DNA of 64,000 nucleotides from JAKVBK01 sp022447275. Its GTDB lineage: Bacteria > Pseudomonadota > Alphaproteobacteria > Rhodobacterales > Rhodobacteraceae. The position numbers and the translations under genes are program-made. Of this stretch, positions 43,265 to 52,404 are shown in pieces; the stretch's first letter is position 1; each line of letters starts with the position of its first letter. The notes beneath the pieces were generated by a model that worked only from the letters and a program-made list of their open reading frames with translations, ran no database searches and was not told where the DNA came from. The stretch lies in NCBI GenBank assembly GCA_047125605.1, contig CP138932.1, positions 1,550,001 to 1,614,000 on the forward strand, in the 5' to 3' direction.

Positions 43265-44218
43265 TTAACTGGAGGCCAGCTTGGCCAAGCGGCTTTCGCG
43301 CAGGCGCACGAAATCATCGCCTGCGTGGTAGCTGGAGCGGGTCAGGGGCGTGGCCGAGACCATCGAAAAGCCCTTGCCATAGGCCGCCGTCTCGTAGGCT
43401 TTGAATTCCTCCGGCGTCACGAACCGATCAACGCGGTGGTGTTTAGGCGTTGGCTGCAAATATTGCCCGATCGTGAGGAAATCGACATCAGCAGCGCGCA
43501 TATCATCCATGACCTGATGTACACCTTGCTTCTCTTCGCCAAGACCCACCATGATGCCGGATTTGGTGAACATGGCGGGATCCAGTTCCTTGACCCGTTG
43601 CAGCAAGCGTAGGCTGTGGAAATACCGAGCACCCGGGCGCACCGTTGGGTATAGGCCCGGGACGGTTTCGAGGTTGTGATTGAACACATCGGGACGCGCT
43701 GCCACGACCACTTCAAGCGCCTCGGGGGCGCATTTCAGGAAATCCGGTGTCAGGATCTCAATTGTTGTGTCAGGGGCACGTTTGCGAATGGCCCGGATCG
43801 TCATCGCGAAATGCTCTGCTCCGCCATCTTCCAGATCGTCCCTGTCGACCGAGGTGATGACAACGTGATTGAGACCAAGCTTGGCAACCGCATCGGCTAC
43901 CCGCCCGGGTTCAAAGAGATCGAGATCATCTGGGCGACCGGTTGCAACGTTGCAGAAGGTGCAGCCTCGGGTGCAGACCTCGCCCATGATCATCATGGTG
44001 GCGTGACCCTGCGACCAGCATTCGCCCGCGTTGGGGCAGCCTGCCTCTTCACAGACCGTGGTCAGCTTGTGCGTTCGCATGATTTGTTGGGTGCGTTTAT
44101 AGCCCTCGCCCGTGGGGGCTTTAACGCGAATCCACTTGGGTTTCTTCGGCTGAGCGTTATCCGGCCGATGCGCCTTTTCAGGGTGGCGGCTTCCAGGGAT
44201 TTTCAGATCACGAGACAT
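43265..44218 (-). CDS. lipA: Lipoyl synthase (radical SAM)
   Basis: Inserts two sulfur atoms into octanoyl groups on lipoyl domains of 2-oxoacid dehydrogenases and the glycine cleavage system. The 317-residue protein shows the auxiliary cluster cysteines in CEEAGCPNAGECW, the radical SAM motif CTRGCTFCNV, and the C-terminal RSSYHAGDDF whose Ser ligates the auxiliary cluster. The ATG at 44218 begins MSRDLKIPG; longer in-frame starts precede it without a family match. Its targets include the lipoyl domains of the E2 and E3 proteins at the right end of this window. Confidence 0.96.
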   Translation of the reverse strand: MSRDLKIPGSRHPEKAHRPDNAQPKKPKWIRVKAPTGEGYKRTQQIMRTHKLTTVCEEAGCPNAGECWSQGHATMMIMGEVCTRGCTFCNVATGRPDDLDLFEPGRVADAVAKLGLNHVVITSVDRDDLEDGGAEHFAMTIRAIRKRAPDTTIEILTPDFLKCAPEALEVVVAARPDVFNHNLETVPGLYPTVRPGARYFHSLRLLQRVKELDPAMFTKSGIMVGLGEEKQGVHQVMDDMRAADVDFLTIGQYLQPTPKHHRVDRFVTPEEFKAYETAAYGKGFSMVSATPLTRSSYHAGDDFVRLRESRLAKLASS

Positions 44219-44384
44219 TGGCGTGCTCCAGAGCTTGCGGCTGACCCTTGGGTATGCCTTTCTGCGCTTCATGTCCAAGACAGAGTTGCCGCAGCATACC
44301 GCCTATGCGTGAGTTGCAAAGCATGAGGCACACGCAGCGGGCTGCCTCGCAGCGTCACGAACAGGTTTTCATTGCCCTCAAAGA

Positions 44385-44418
44385 AAGGGCCTGAGGACGG
44401 ATTGCCCGTCAGGCCCTT
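44385..44418. repeat. Inverted repeat (hairpin) upstream of lipA
   Basis: AAGGGCCT pairs with AGGCCCTT around an inner GACGG/CCGTC stem. It may be a leftover terminator of a lost gene; nothing complete adjoins it. Confidence 0.45.
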
Positions 44419-44576
44419 CGGCAGCAGAGGTATCTACAGCAGCGCTCTATATTGCTTACCCAATCAAACCGCCGCCGGGCTCGTAGATTTCTTCATATTG
44501 GCGCTTGAGCCGCTGAAGCGCGATGCACAGAACGATTTTCCGAACCGCGCCGACCAGCCCATGCGTTTCTCAGTAG

Positions 44577-44759
44577 CCTCCATTCCGTCAAGAAAACAGC
44601 AGCGCAGGGCCATATCGCCAAGGCCGGGCCGTGCCCGCGCTTACCGAAGCGGAGGCGCAGCATGAAGCCATTCGGCAAGAAGGCGCTGCGACCTATTCGG
44701 TGACCCGCCACCTTGAGGCGCTGATCGCGTTGATAGCCGAAGCCCAGCTTCAACGCTAG
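44577..44759 (+). pseudogene. C-terminal remnant resembling DUF6477
   Basis: The last 43 codons before the stop at 44757 read VPALTEAEAQHEA, then EGAATYSVTRHLEALIALIAEA, which resembles the C-terminus of the roughly 100-residue DUF6477 proteins of Rhodobacteraceae. No start codon or full-length frame precedes it; a possible continuation of the N-terminal part lies in another frame (PLKRDAQNDF at about 44511-44540). I read it as a decayed small gene. The family match is from memory over a short segment, so confidence is low. Confidence 0.35.
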
Positions 44760-44846
44760 GGCCTTCCGCAGGTCCTGAATGTGCAAGAAAAGAGTACCGG
44801 GCTTTGACGCCCGCGTAATTTCTACAACCTCACAGAGATTTACAGC

Positions 44847-46400
44847 CTAGATGAAGGCATCGGGCATCGACGCTTTCTTCTCGAGTACATACGCCTCGAG
44901 CTTTGCCCGGATTGCTGGGTCCAGCGGCGGCGCCTGATAATCCGACAGCAGTTTCTGAACTCTCTGAGTAGCCAATTCCTGGGTCGTGCGTGCGCCCTCT
45001 TCCTCCCAGGTTTCAAAGGGCTTGTAGTCCAGCAAATCCGTGCGCCAGAACGCGTCCTTGAAATTGGCCTGAGTGTGGGCGCAGCCTAGGAAATGGCCGC
45101 CCGGGCCCACCTCGCGCAGGGCATCCATCGCTTGGGCGTTCTCATCGGCAGTCACACCGGCAGCCATCCGATGCAAGATCCCCAGTTGATCTGCATCCAT
45201 CACGAATTTTTCGTATGAAGACACAAGCCCACCTTCGAGCCAACCACAGGCGTGCAGCATGAAGTTCACACCTGCAAACAGGCCCGCATTCAGCGAGTTT
45301 GCGCTTTCATAGGCCGCCTGAGCGTCGGGCAGTTTCGACCCGGTAAACCCTCCGGCAGAGCGGTAGGGCAAACCAAGGCGCCGCGCAAGTTGGCCCACAC
45401 CGTAGGTGATTTGCGACGCCTCCGGTGTGCCGAACGTCGGCGCGCCAGAGTTCATATCAATCGACGTCACAAAAGCCCCCATGATGACGGGAGCCCCGGG
45501 CTTGACCAGTTGGGAGTAGGCAACGCCAGCCAACGCCTCGGCCAGCACCTGCGTCAACGTGCCGGCGACTGAGACAGGGGCCATCGCCCCCCCAACGATA
45601 AACGGCGAGATGATGCAGGCTTGATTTGCCTCGGCATATACTTCCAACGCGCCCATCATCGTTGCGTCGAATGTCAGCGGCGAATTGATATTGATCAGCG
45701 AGGTCATCACCGTGCGCCCATCAAGACCATCGAACAGGATTTCAGCCATGTCGACCGAGTCGCGGGCGCGCGAGGGCTCGGTGACTGAGCCCATGAACGG
45801 CTTGTCTGACAGGGTCATATGGGCGAGCAGCATATCCAGATGACGCTTGTTAACCGGCACATCCGTGGGTTCGCAGACGGTGCCCCCCGAATGATGCAGC
45901 CATTTCGACATGTAGCCGAGCTTCACGAAGTTGCGGAAATCCTCGATCGTCGCGTAGCGGCGCCCGCCTTGGGCATCGCGCACGAAGGGCGGGCCATAAA
46001 CCGGGGCCAGAACCAGATTGCGGCCACCGATCTCAACCGATTTTTCCGGGTTGCGCGCGTGCTGGATAAAACTGGACGGGGCTGTTGCGCATAATTTGCG
46101 AGCCAAACCCCGCGGAATGCGCACCCGCTCCCCGGTAATCTCAGCGCCTGCAGCTTTCCAACGCTCCAGCGCACCGGGATTCTCGGCAAAAACGACACCA
46201 ATCTCTTCAAGAACCGTCTCAGCGTTGTGCTCGATGATTTGCAGCGCATCCTCAGAGAGCATGTCCATATCAGGGACATTGCGGGTGATGTAGCGCGCGG
46301 ATTCGATGCGCACGGCGGTCCGTTCCGCACGTCTGGCAGCGCCGCCGCCCCCAGCCCGTCCGCGCCGCCGTCCCGAAGATTTTTCTGCAGATGCCGTCAT
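44847..46400 (-). CDS. Trimethylamine methyltransferase (MttB) family protein, non-pyrrolysine type
   Basis: COG5598 methyltransferase of 517 residues with no in-frame amber codon, so it belongs to the pyrrolysine-free branch that includes glycine betaine:corrinoid methyltransferase MtgB. Recognisable parts are the ALQIIEHNAETVLEEIGVVF start of the barrel, NINSPLTFDATMMGAL, the IISPFIVGGAMAPVSVAGTL region near residues 285-304 and GVNFMLHACGWLEGGL. The N-terminus is Arg/Gly rich (GRRRGRAGGGGAARRAER). The ATG at 46400 was preferred over longer frames that lack family sequence. No corrinoid protein gene is adjacent. Quaternary-amine demethylation is likely but the acceptor is unknown. Confidence 0.87.
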   Translation of the reverse strand: MTASAEKSSGRRRGRAGGGGAARRAERTAVRIESARYITRNVPDMDMLSEDALQIIEHNAETVLEEIGVVFAENPGALERWKAAGAEITGERVRIPRGLARKLCATAPSSFIQHARNPEKSVEIGGRNLVLAPVYGPPFVRDAQGGRRYATIEDFRNFVKLGYMSKWLHHSGGTVCEPTDVPVNKRHLDMLLAHMTLSDKPFMGSVTEPSRARDSVDMAEILFDGLDGRTVMTSLININSPLTFDATMMGALEVYAEANQACIISPFIVGGAMAPVSVAGTLTQVLAEALAGVAYSQLVKPGAPVIMGAFVTSIDMNSGAPTFGTPEASQITYGVGQLARRLGLPYRSAGGFTGSKLPDAQAAYESANSLNAGLFAGVNFMLHACGWLEGGLVSSYEKFVMDADQLGILHRMAAGVTADENAQAMDALREVGPGGHFLGCAHTQANFKDAFWRTDLLDYKPFETWEEEGARTTQELATQRVQKLLSDYQAPPLDPAIRAKLEAYVLEKKASMPDAFI

Positions 46401-46597
46401 GGTTCGCTCCCGTCGCCGAAGATCTGAGGGCACGAAGCCCAAGCCTTGGCCAAGCATGTACCGCCTCCAGCCGTTCAAACGCGGCGCATTCCCGCCGCTT
46501 GCGGGGCGAAAGCGACATTCGCACGTAAGGGCAATGGGGTCCAAATTCGGATAACAGCCGGATTGCGAAACCGGTGCGACCGGCGTAAATGCTGCCC

Positions 46598-48166
46598 ATG
46601 ACACAGCCCCAGCACCATGACCGCCTTCTGATCATCGACTTCGGCTCTCAGGTAACGCAGCTGATCGCGCGCCGCCTGCGGGAGCTAAGCGTGTATTGCG
46701 AGATCCATCCCTACCAGAGCGTCACAGCCGAAAGCCTCGCAGAGTTTGCGCCCAAGGCCGTGATTTTCTCTGGTGGCCCCGACAGCGTGATGCGCGCGGG
46801 ATCGCCCCGCCCGCCAAGCGCCGTCTATGAGCTGGGCGTGCCAATTCTGGGGATCTGCTACGGTCAGCAGGTGATGATGCATGATCTGGGCGGACGCGTT
46901 GAAGCAGGGGAACATGCCACCGCAGAATTCGGGCGGGCCTATGTGACGCCCGGCGCGGAGGTGACCGACCTGCTGGAAGGCTGGTTTGATGACGGGCGCG
47001 AGCAGGTCTGGATGTCTCATGGGGACCATGTTGCGGAAATCGCCCCGGGCTTTTCTGTCTACGGGACCTCTCCAGGCGCGCCCTTTGCGATCACCGCAGA
47101 CGTGGCCCGCAATTTCTACGCGGTCCAATTCCACCCGGAGGTGCACCACACCCCAAACGGCGCACGCCTCTACGAAAACTTTGTACGGATGGCCGGCTTC
47201 AAAGGTGATTGGACCATGGGCGCCTACCGCGAAGAGGCGATCGCCCGGATTCGCGCACAGGTGGGGGATGCCAAGGTCATCTGCGCTCTGTCTGGCGGCG
47301 TCGACAGCTCCGTCGCCGCAGCCCTCATCCATGAAGCTATTGGCGACCAGCTGACCTGTGTGTTTGTTGACCACGGCCTGTTGCGCCTTAGCGAGGCCGA
47401 CGAAGTGGTGGCCATGTTCCGCGACCACATGAACCTTCAGGTGATCCACGCGGAGGAGCAGGAGCTGTTTCTGGGCCAGCTCGACGGCGTATCAGATCCG
47501 GAAACCAAGCGTAAAATCATCGGCAAGCTGTTTATCGACGTGTTCCAGAAATATGCGGATCAGATCGAAGGCGCAGCATTTCTTGCCCAGGGCACACTCT
47601 ATCCAGATGTGATCGAAAGCGTCAGCTTCTCGGGCGGACCGTCGGTGACCATCAAGAGCCATCACAATGTTGGTGGCCTGCCCGAAAAGATGGGCCTGAA
47701 ATTGGTGGAGCCCCTGCGCGAACTCTTCAAGGATGAGGTGCGTGCACTGGGCCATGAGCTGGGTCTGCCCGCCCATTTCATTGCACGCCACCCCTTCCCC
47801 GGGCCCGGCCTTGCCATTCGCTGCCCCGGTGAAATCACACGCGAAAAGCTCGAGATCCTGCGCCGGGCCGATGCGGTCTATATCGACCAGATACGAAAGC
47901 ACGGGCTGTATGATGAGATCTGGCAGGCCTTTGTCGCGATTCTGCCCGTGCGGACTGTCGGCGTAATGGGTGACGGGCGCACCTATGATTACGCCTGCAC
48001 CCTGCGCGCGGTGACATCCGTTGATGGGATGACGGCGGACTATTATCCGTTCACCCATGAGTTCCTCGGAGAGACCGCGACACGCATCATCAACGAGGTG
48101 AAGGGTATCAACCGGGTCACCTACGACATCACGTCTAAGCCTCCGGGCACGATCGAGTGGGAATAA
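46598..48166 (+). CDS. guaA: GMP synthase (glutamine-hydrolysing)
   Basis: Converts XMP to GMP using glutamine. The 522-residue protein has the class I amidotransferase domain (nucleophile GICYGQQVMM, about residue 88, with HPEVHHT), the ATP-pyrophosphatase P-loop CALSGGVDSSVAA near residue 233, and the C-terminal dimerisation domain ending DITSKPPGTIEWE. An ATG nine bases upstream is an alternative start; I prefer MTQPQHHDRLLIIDFGSQ, which matches the usual length. It is divergent from the MttB-like gene. Confidence 0.97.
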   Translation: MTQPQHHDRLLIIDFGSQVTQLIARRLRELSVYCEIHPYQSVTAESLAEFAPKAVIFSGGPDSVMRAGSPRPPSAVYELGVPILGICYGQQVMMHDLGGRVEAGEHATAEFGRAYVTPGAEVTDLLEGWFDDGREQVWMSHGDHVAEIAPGFSVYGTSPGAPFAITADVARNFYAVQFHPEVHHTPNGARLYENFVRMAGFKGDWTMGAYREEAIARIRAQVGDAKVICALSGGVDSSVAAALIHEAIGDQLTCVFVDHGLLRLSEADEVVAMFRDHMNLQVIHAEEQELFLGQLDGVSDPETKRKIIGKLFIDVFQKYADQIEGAAFLAQGTLYPDVIESVSFSGGPSVTIKSHHNVGGLPEKMGLKLVEPLRELFKDEVRALGHELGLPAHFIARHPFPGPGLAIRCPGEITREKLEILRRADAVYIDQIRKHGLYDEIWQAFVAILPVRTVGVMGDGRTYDYACTLRAVTSVDGMTADYYPFTHEFLGETATRIINEVKGINRVTYDITSKPPGTIEWE

Positions 48167-48618
48167 CCGCCCTCGCCTCTTCTATCTGCATGGGCGGCTG
48201 ATGGGCCGTAATATGTCCGGCCGCACAGTGCTGGACAGCAGTGTGGTTCGTCGATGTTGGCGAATAGTTTGAGCATAGACGACCTGCATGCGTGACCGAT
48301 GCAACAGAAGCATCAAAGTAAGGATGTAAAGCAATCCGCTATTCTGCGCGTTTGCGCCCTGGTTTGTGGGACGGTTTGCAAGCGCCTAGGCTGCAAGGCT
48401 AAGGCAGCTAGACTAGGAAAACGCGAGTTGAAAAAGCACTCGCTACGCTAGATGTTCACCAGACACAGAAAGCGGTGATCACCCAAAACGTGCAAATTCC
48501 ACCAAGCCAAACACCCAGCCCAAAGTTTGCTGGGTCATTTTCGCGGTCTCATAGAACCGCGATCGATGCAATCAGCACCGGGCCACCCGGCCTCCCCGAC
48601 ACAGGCGCAAGCGCTGCC
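48167..48618. other. Intergenic region downstream of guaA
   Basis: About 450 bp with no supported gene. The reading frame of the exporter is open upstream to 48475 but that part is not membrane-protein-like. I see no tRNA or clear terminator. Confidence 0.45.
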
Positions 48619-49539
48619 ATGAAGAAGAGTATCCACGTGAGCGACCTGTCCACCAGCCCTGCCGCATCCACAAACGGCCGCCCCCTTTTGGCCGCGGCGT
48701 GGATGGTGGGGGCAATCGTGGCCTTCACGTCAATGGCAATAGCTGGGCGGGCCGCAGCCCTGGAACTCGATACTTTCGAGATCATGTTCTATCGCTCGGT
48801 GGCCGGCATTGGGATTGTTGTGCTCCTGGCATGGATGTTTGGTACATTGAGCCAGATCAACCCGCACCGCATGGATCTACATGTGGGGCGCAACCTGTGC
48901 CACTTTGCAGGCCAAAACCTGTGGTTTTATGCGCTCACGCTGATCCCGCTGGCCGAACTCTTCGCGCTGGAGTTCACCTCGCCGCTTTGGGTAATGGTGT
49001 TGGCCGCGCTGTTTCTTGGCGAACGCCTCACCCTACGCAAAGGCGTTGCGGCCGCGCTGGCTTTCGCGGGTGTGTTGCTTGTGGTACGTCCGGGCACCGC
49101 AGACATGAACATTGGCCATTTGATGGCCGCGGTGGCCGCGATCTGCTTTGCGTCGACCGCCATCTTCACCAAAAAGCTGACCAACCGGGAAAGCATCACC
49201 TGCATCTTGTTCTGGCTGACCGTTTTGCAGACAGGCTTTGGCGCCGTTGCGGTGCTCTATGACGGCGACATCACGCTGCCCTCGGCCATCAGCCTGCCAT
49301 GGGTGATTCTGATCGCGGTGGCCGGTCTGGTGGCGCATTTCTGCCTGACAACAGCCCTATCGCTTGCGCCCGCATCGATCGTATTCCCCATGGATTTTGC
49401 CCGCCTGCCGGTTATCGTTGCGGTGGGCGCGTTGCTCTATTCAGAGCCTCTACAACCTCTGGTTTTGATCGGCGCCGCCCTGATTCTCTATGGTAATTGG
49501 ATCAACATAAAATCGGCTGTAAAGGCAGCAAAAAAATAG
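48619..49539 (+). CDS. EamA-family (DMT superfamily) transporter
   Basis: Inner-membrane protein of 306 residues with ten predicted helices arranged as two EamA repeats. Repeat landmarks are AAWMVGAIVAFTSMAIAGRAA, ALTLIPLAELFALEFTSPLW and, in the second half, TTALSLAPASIVFPMDFARLPV. Such proteins export metabolites such as amino acids or related solutes; no substrate can be read from sequence. The ATG at 48619 was chosen because earlier in-frame codons encode no membrane segment and would lengthen the family's usual 300 residues by 48. Confidence 0.88.
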   Translation: MKKSIHVSDLSTSPAASTNGRPLLAAAWMVGAIVAFTSMAIAGRAAALELDTFEIMFYRSVAGIGIVVLLAWMFGTLSQINPHRMDLHVGRNLCHFAGQNLWFYALTLIPLAELFALEFTSPLWVMVLAALFLGERLTLRKGVAAALAFAGVLLVVRPGTADMNIGHLMAAVAAICFASTAIFTKKLTNRESITCILFWLTVLQTGFGAVAVLYDGDITLPSAISLPWVILIAVAGLVAHFCLTTALSLAPASIVFPMDFARLPVIVAVGALLYSEPLQPLVLIGAALILYGNWINIKSAVKAAKK

Positions 49540-49724
49540 TCTTTTCAGTTGTTTAAGGTCTTTTTAACAACCTCCGCTCAAATGTTGCAGACAGGTCGCA
49601 ACGTAACGGCACTTCTCCGTTTCCGTTGGGTAAATTATTGACGCATCGGCTTCTTATATTGCCTGTTTAATCAGCAGTAGAAAATTTGTGAATGAGGCCG
49701 CGCAGGCCTTGTGGGATGGAGAAC

Positions 49725-50834
49725 ATGAAAACACTTGTAACCAGCGCAGCAATCGCAGCGCTCGCAGCCGGCTCTGCGCAGGCTGCCGGGCTTGACCGCT
49801 CCGGCCAGTTCCTTGGTGATCTCTTCGCCGAAGGCAACGTTCTGAAATTCAGCTACGGACGCGTCATGCCAAGCGTTAGTGGCACGGATGCGACCGACTC
49901 GGCAATTCGTTACGATAACGTAGCTCAAGATTACACGCGTACGGGCCTTTCATTGAAAACCGACATCAACGATGCGTTTTCCTTCGCTCTAATTCTTGAC
50001 GAGCCGTTTGGGGCTGATATTGCGTATCCGGGTGACGGTGCCACCTCAGAACTTGGCGGTCTTTCCGCGAAGATCGAAACCCAGGCAACCACGCTGGTCG
50101 GTCGATATAAATTTGGCAACGGTTTCAGTGTCCACGCCGGTTTGCGATCACAATCCATCGAAGGGTCCGTGAACCTATCCGGTATAGCCTACGGTGGGTC
50201 GAACACCTACAACCTGCAAACCAGCAAAGGTCGAGAAACAGGCTATCTTATAGGCGCAGCTTACGAGCGGCCTGATATCGCGTTGCGTGTGGCACTTACA
50301 TACAATTCCGCAATTGACTATTCGTTGACTGGTACGGAAGTGGCCGGGGGTTCGCCATTAGGCACCTATGAGCTAAAAACTTCATCGCCCGAAAGTTTGA
50401 ACTTGGAGTTCCAGACGGGTGTTGCAGCCAACACACTGGTCTTCGGGTCTATCCGCTACGCCAAGTGGGGTGACTTTGAGGTACCGCAGTCTACTAAGGG
50501 TCCTCTAACCGGTGCCAACCTAGCAAGCCTAGACGATAGTGTTTCCTATAATATCGGCGTTGCGCGTCGCTTCTCTGATCAATTTGCTGGATCGATCTCC
50601 ATAACATACGAAGCGAGTGGTGATGGTTTGGTAAGCCCACTTTCAGCAACAGATGGCCTGTTGGGCATTAGCATAGGAGGGGCTTACGATGTCTCAGACC
50701 AAATTACGGTCTCGGGCGGGATCAACTACTCAGCGCTTGGGGATGCGACGCCTGATCGCGACGGCCAAGTCAGAGCGAATTTCAAGGACAATAGCGCCGT
50801 TGGTGTTGGCTTCTCGGTTGCCTACAAGTTCTGA
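49725..50834 (+). CDS. Outer-membrane transport protein, OmpP1/FadL family (copy 1)
   Basis: Beta-barrel outer-membrane protein of 369 residues for uptake of hydrophobic molecules. A signal peptide (TSAAIAALAAGSAQA) is followed by the mature start AGLDRSGQFLGDLFAEGN, the FadL-type N-terminal plug, and alternating strands such as FSVHAGLRSQSI. The chain ends in VGFSVAYKF with the terminal Phe required for barrel insertion. The ATG at 49725 follows GGAG; another ATG lies at 49716. It is the first of a tandem pair, each ending in an almost identical terminator. Confidence 0.88.
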   Translation: MKTLVTSAAIAALAAGSAQAAGLDRSGQFLGDLFAEGNVLKFSYGRVMPSVSGTDATDSAIRYDNVAQDYTRTGLSLKTDINDAFSFALILDEPFGADIAYPGDGATSELGGLSAKIETQATTLVGRYKFGNGFSVHAGLRSQSIEGSVNLSGIAYGGSNTYNLQTSKGRETGYLIGAAYERPDIALRVALTYNSAIDYSLTGTEVAGGSPLGTYELKTSSPESLNLEFQTGVAANTLVFGSIRYAKWGDFEVPQSTKGPLTGANLASLDDSVSYNIGVARRFSDQFAGSISITYEASGDGLVSPLSATDGLLGISIGGAYDVSDQITVSGGINYSALGDATPDRDGQVRANFKDNSAVGVGFSVAYKF

Positions 50835-50856
50835 TCAAAACGATCGCCTGACATTT

Positions 50857-50885
50857 AAAGCCCCGGCCCAAGCGCCGGGGCTTTT
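50857..50885 (+). terminator. Terminator after FadL copy 1
   Basis: AAAGCCCCGGC pairs with GCCGGGGCTTT and is followed by TCGTTT, 22 bp past the stop. Its sequence and flanks are repeated after copy 2. Confidence 0.85.
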
Positions 50886-51008
50886 CGTTTGTGTCTCAGT
50901 GGACACGTGATCGACCGACTGGCCGCCCCTAAGGATTGACGTAGCAACCCTAGTGTTTTGTACTGTATGCCCTAGCAACCCGAACAAAGATGGCTGGACC
51001 AAGGCAAA

Positions 51009-52154
51009 ATGAAAGCTCTTACAACAAGCGCTGTGATAGCAGCACTTTCAACAGGCGCCGCGATGGCTGGCGGCTACGACCGCTCCGGACAGTTCATCAG
51101 CGATCTTTTTGCTGATGGTAACGTCCTAAAGTTCAGCTACGAACGGGTGATGCCTAGCTTTAGTGGAAGCGATGCCGCCTCCTACGGCGGACGTTACGAT
51201 AATATAGCGGATGACTACTCCAATTTTGGCGTTTCACTGAAAGCTGACGTGAACGACTCATTTTCATACGCGATAATATTCGACGAACCTTTCGGCGCCG
51301 ATATTTTTTATCCTGGTTCACAAAGTGCCAGCCTTTTTGGTGAAACATTTTTAGATCTGAATAGTCGAGCCACGACATTTGTTGGACGGTACAAATTTGA
51401 AGATGGCTTTAGTGTCCATGGTGGCCTTAGATATCAGTCTTTAGAAATTGATCTTGACCTTCTTGGGCAGGGGCGGTCCACTACCAGTGACTATTCGCTC
51501 CGAAGTGAAAAAAGCAGTGAAATCGGTTATTTGATCGGGGCCGCTTATGAAAGGCCCGACGCCAAACTTATGATGTCGCTGACTTATAACTCGGCCATCG
51601 ATTATTCTTTGGAAGCAAAAGATCGCCGCACTTCGGGCAACTTTACCTCGTATCCAACCGGTTTAAAAACCTCCACACCCGAAAGTTGGAACTTCGAGTT
51701 CAAAAAAGGTATAAGCGATACAACATCTCTGTTTGGCTCAATTAGATATACAAAATGGGGTGATTTTTACGTTCCAGCCAAAGCCTTGAACGACGCATCA
51801 TCTTTGGGCTTGGATTATGACTTGGCAGTTCTTGAAGACGTGACGTCATACAAACTTGGTGTTGAGCATGCGTTTTCCGAACAATTTTCTGCTTCAGTTG
51901 CAATCACATATGAGGCGGGCAGCGGTGAGGACACTGATACACTGGCCATCTTTAACGGCCCGCTAGGCTTTAATATTGCAGGTTCCTATGCAGTTTCGGA
52001 GCAGGTGCAAATAGCAGGATCGCTCAGCTATGCTAAGTTTGACGATGCATCCGTCAGGTCCAAATCCACTTTTATTACCCAACCAAATCTCTTTGCCGAG
52101 TTGAAGGACAACAGCGCTTTTGGGATAGGCTTTTCTGTTGCGTACAAATTCTGA
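51009..52154 (+). CDS. Outer-membrane transport protein, OmpP1/FadL family (copy 2)
   Basis: Paralogue of the preceding gene, 381 residues, with the same layout: signal peptide (ALTTSAVIAALSTGAAMA), mature YDRSGQFISDLFADGNVLKF, strands including DGFSVHGGLRYQSLEI and the end GIGFSVAYKF. N- and C-terminal parts are close to copy 1 while the middle loops differ, for example RRTSGNFTSYPTG. Base composition is AT-richer than copy 1, which suggests divergence after an older duplication or separate acquisition. It has its own upstream region of about 170 bp. Confidence 0.88.
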   Translation: MKALTTSAVIAALSTGAAMAGGYDRSGQFISDLFADGNVLKFSYERVMPSFSGSDAASYGGRYDNIADDYSNFGVSLKADVNDSFSYAIIFDEPFGADIFYPGSQSASLFGETFLDLNSRATTFVGRYKFEDGFSVHGGLRYQSLEIDLDLLGQGRSTTSDYSLRSEKSSEIGYLIGAAYERPDAKLMMSLTYNSAIDYSLEAKDRRTSGNFTSYPTGLKTSTPESWNFEFKKGISDTTSLFGSIRYTKWGDFYVPAKALNDASSLGLDYDLAVLEDVTSYKLGVEHAFSEQFSASVAITYEAGSGEDTDTLAIFNGPLGFNIAGSYAVSEQVQIAGSLSYAKFDDASVRSKSTFITQPNLFAELKDNSAFGIGFSVAYKF

Positions 52155-52176
52155 TCCAAGCGATCACCTGACATCC

Positions 52177-52203
52177 AAAGCCCCGGCCCGCGCCGGGGCT
52201 TTT
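52177..52203 (+). terminator. Terminator after FadL copy 2
   Basis: AAAGCCCCGGC with GCCGGGGCTTT, followed by TCGTTTTT; the 35 bases around it nearly match those after copy 1, so the duplication unit includes the terminator. Confidence 0.88.
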
Positions 52204-52404
52204 CGTTTTTGCAAAGCTGAACAATCGTGTTCGACTGAAAGACAACGCACTTGGCCCGATTCTGAGCCATGCAGGGATCGGCTTCCAGTGTCCCTATGCC
52301 AAGCACTCATGACAGTGCCCCCGGCGCCTCCGCGCCCAGCAAGACAAACGACAGGCGCAAAAAGACGCTGGATCAGCACGCGCCCCCCCGCTAGACCGCT
52401 AAGC

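Noticed and set aside
46400..46597. Purine-type riboswitch before guaA
   Set aside because: No purine aptamer junction or loop sequences seen in the divergent gap.
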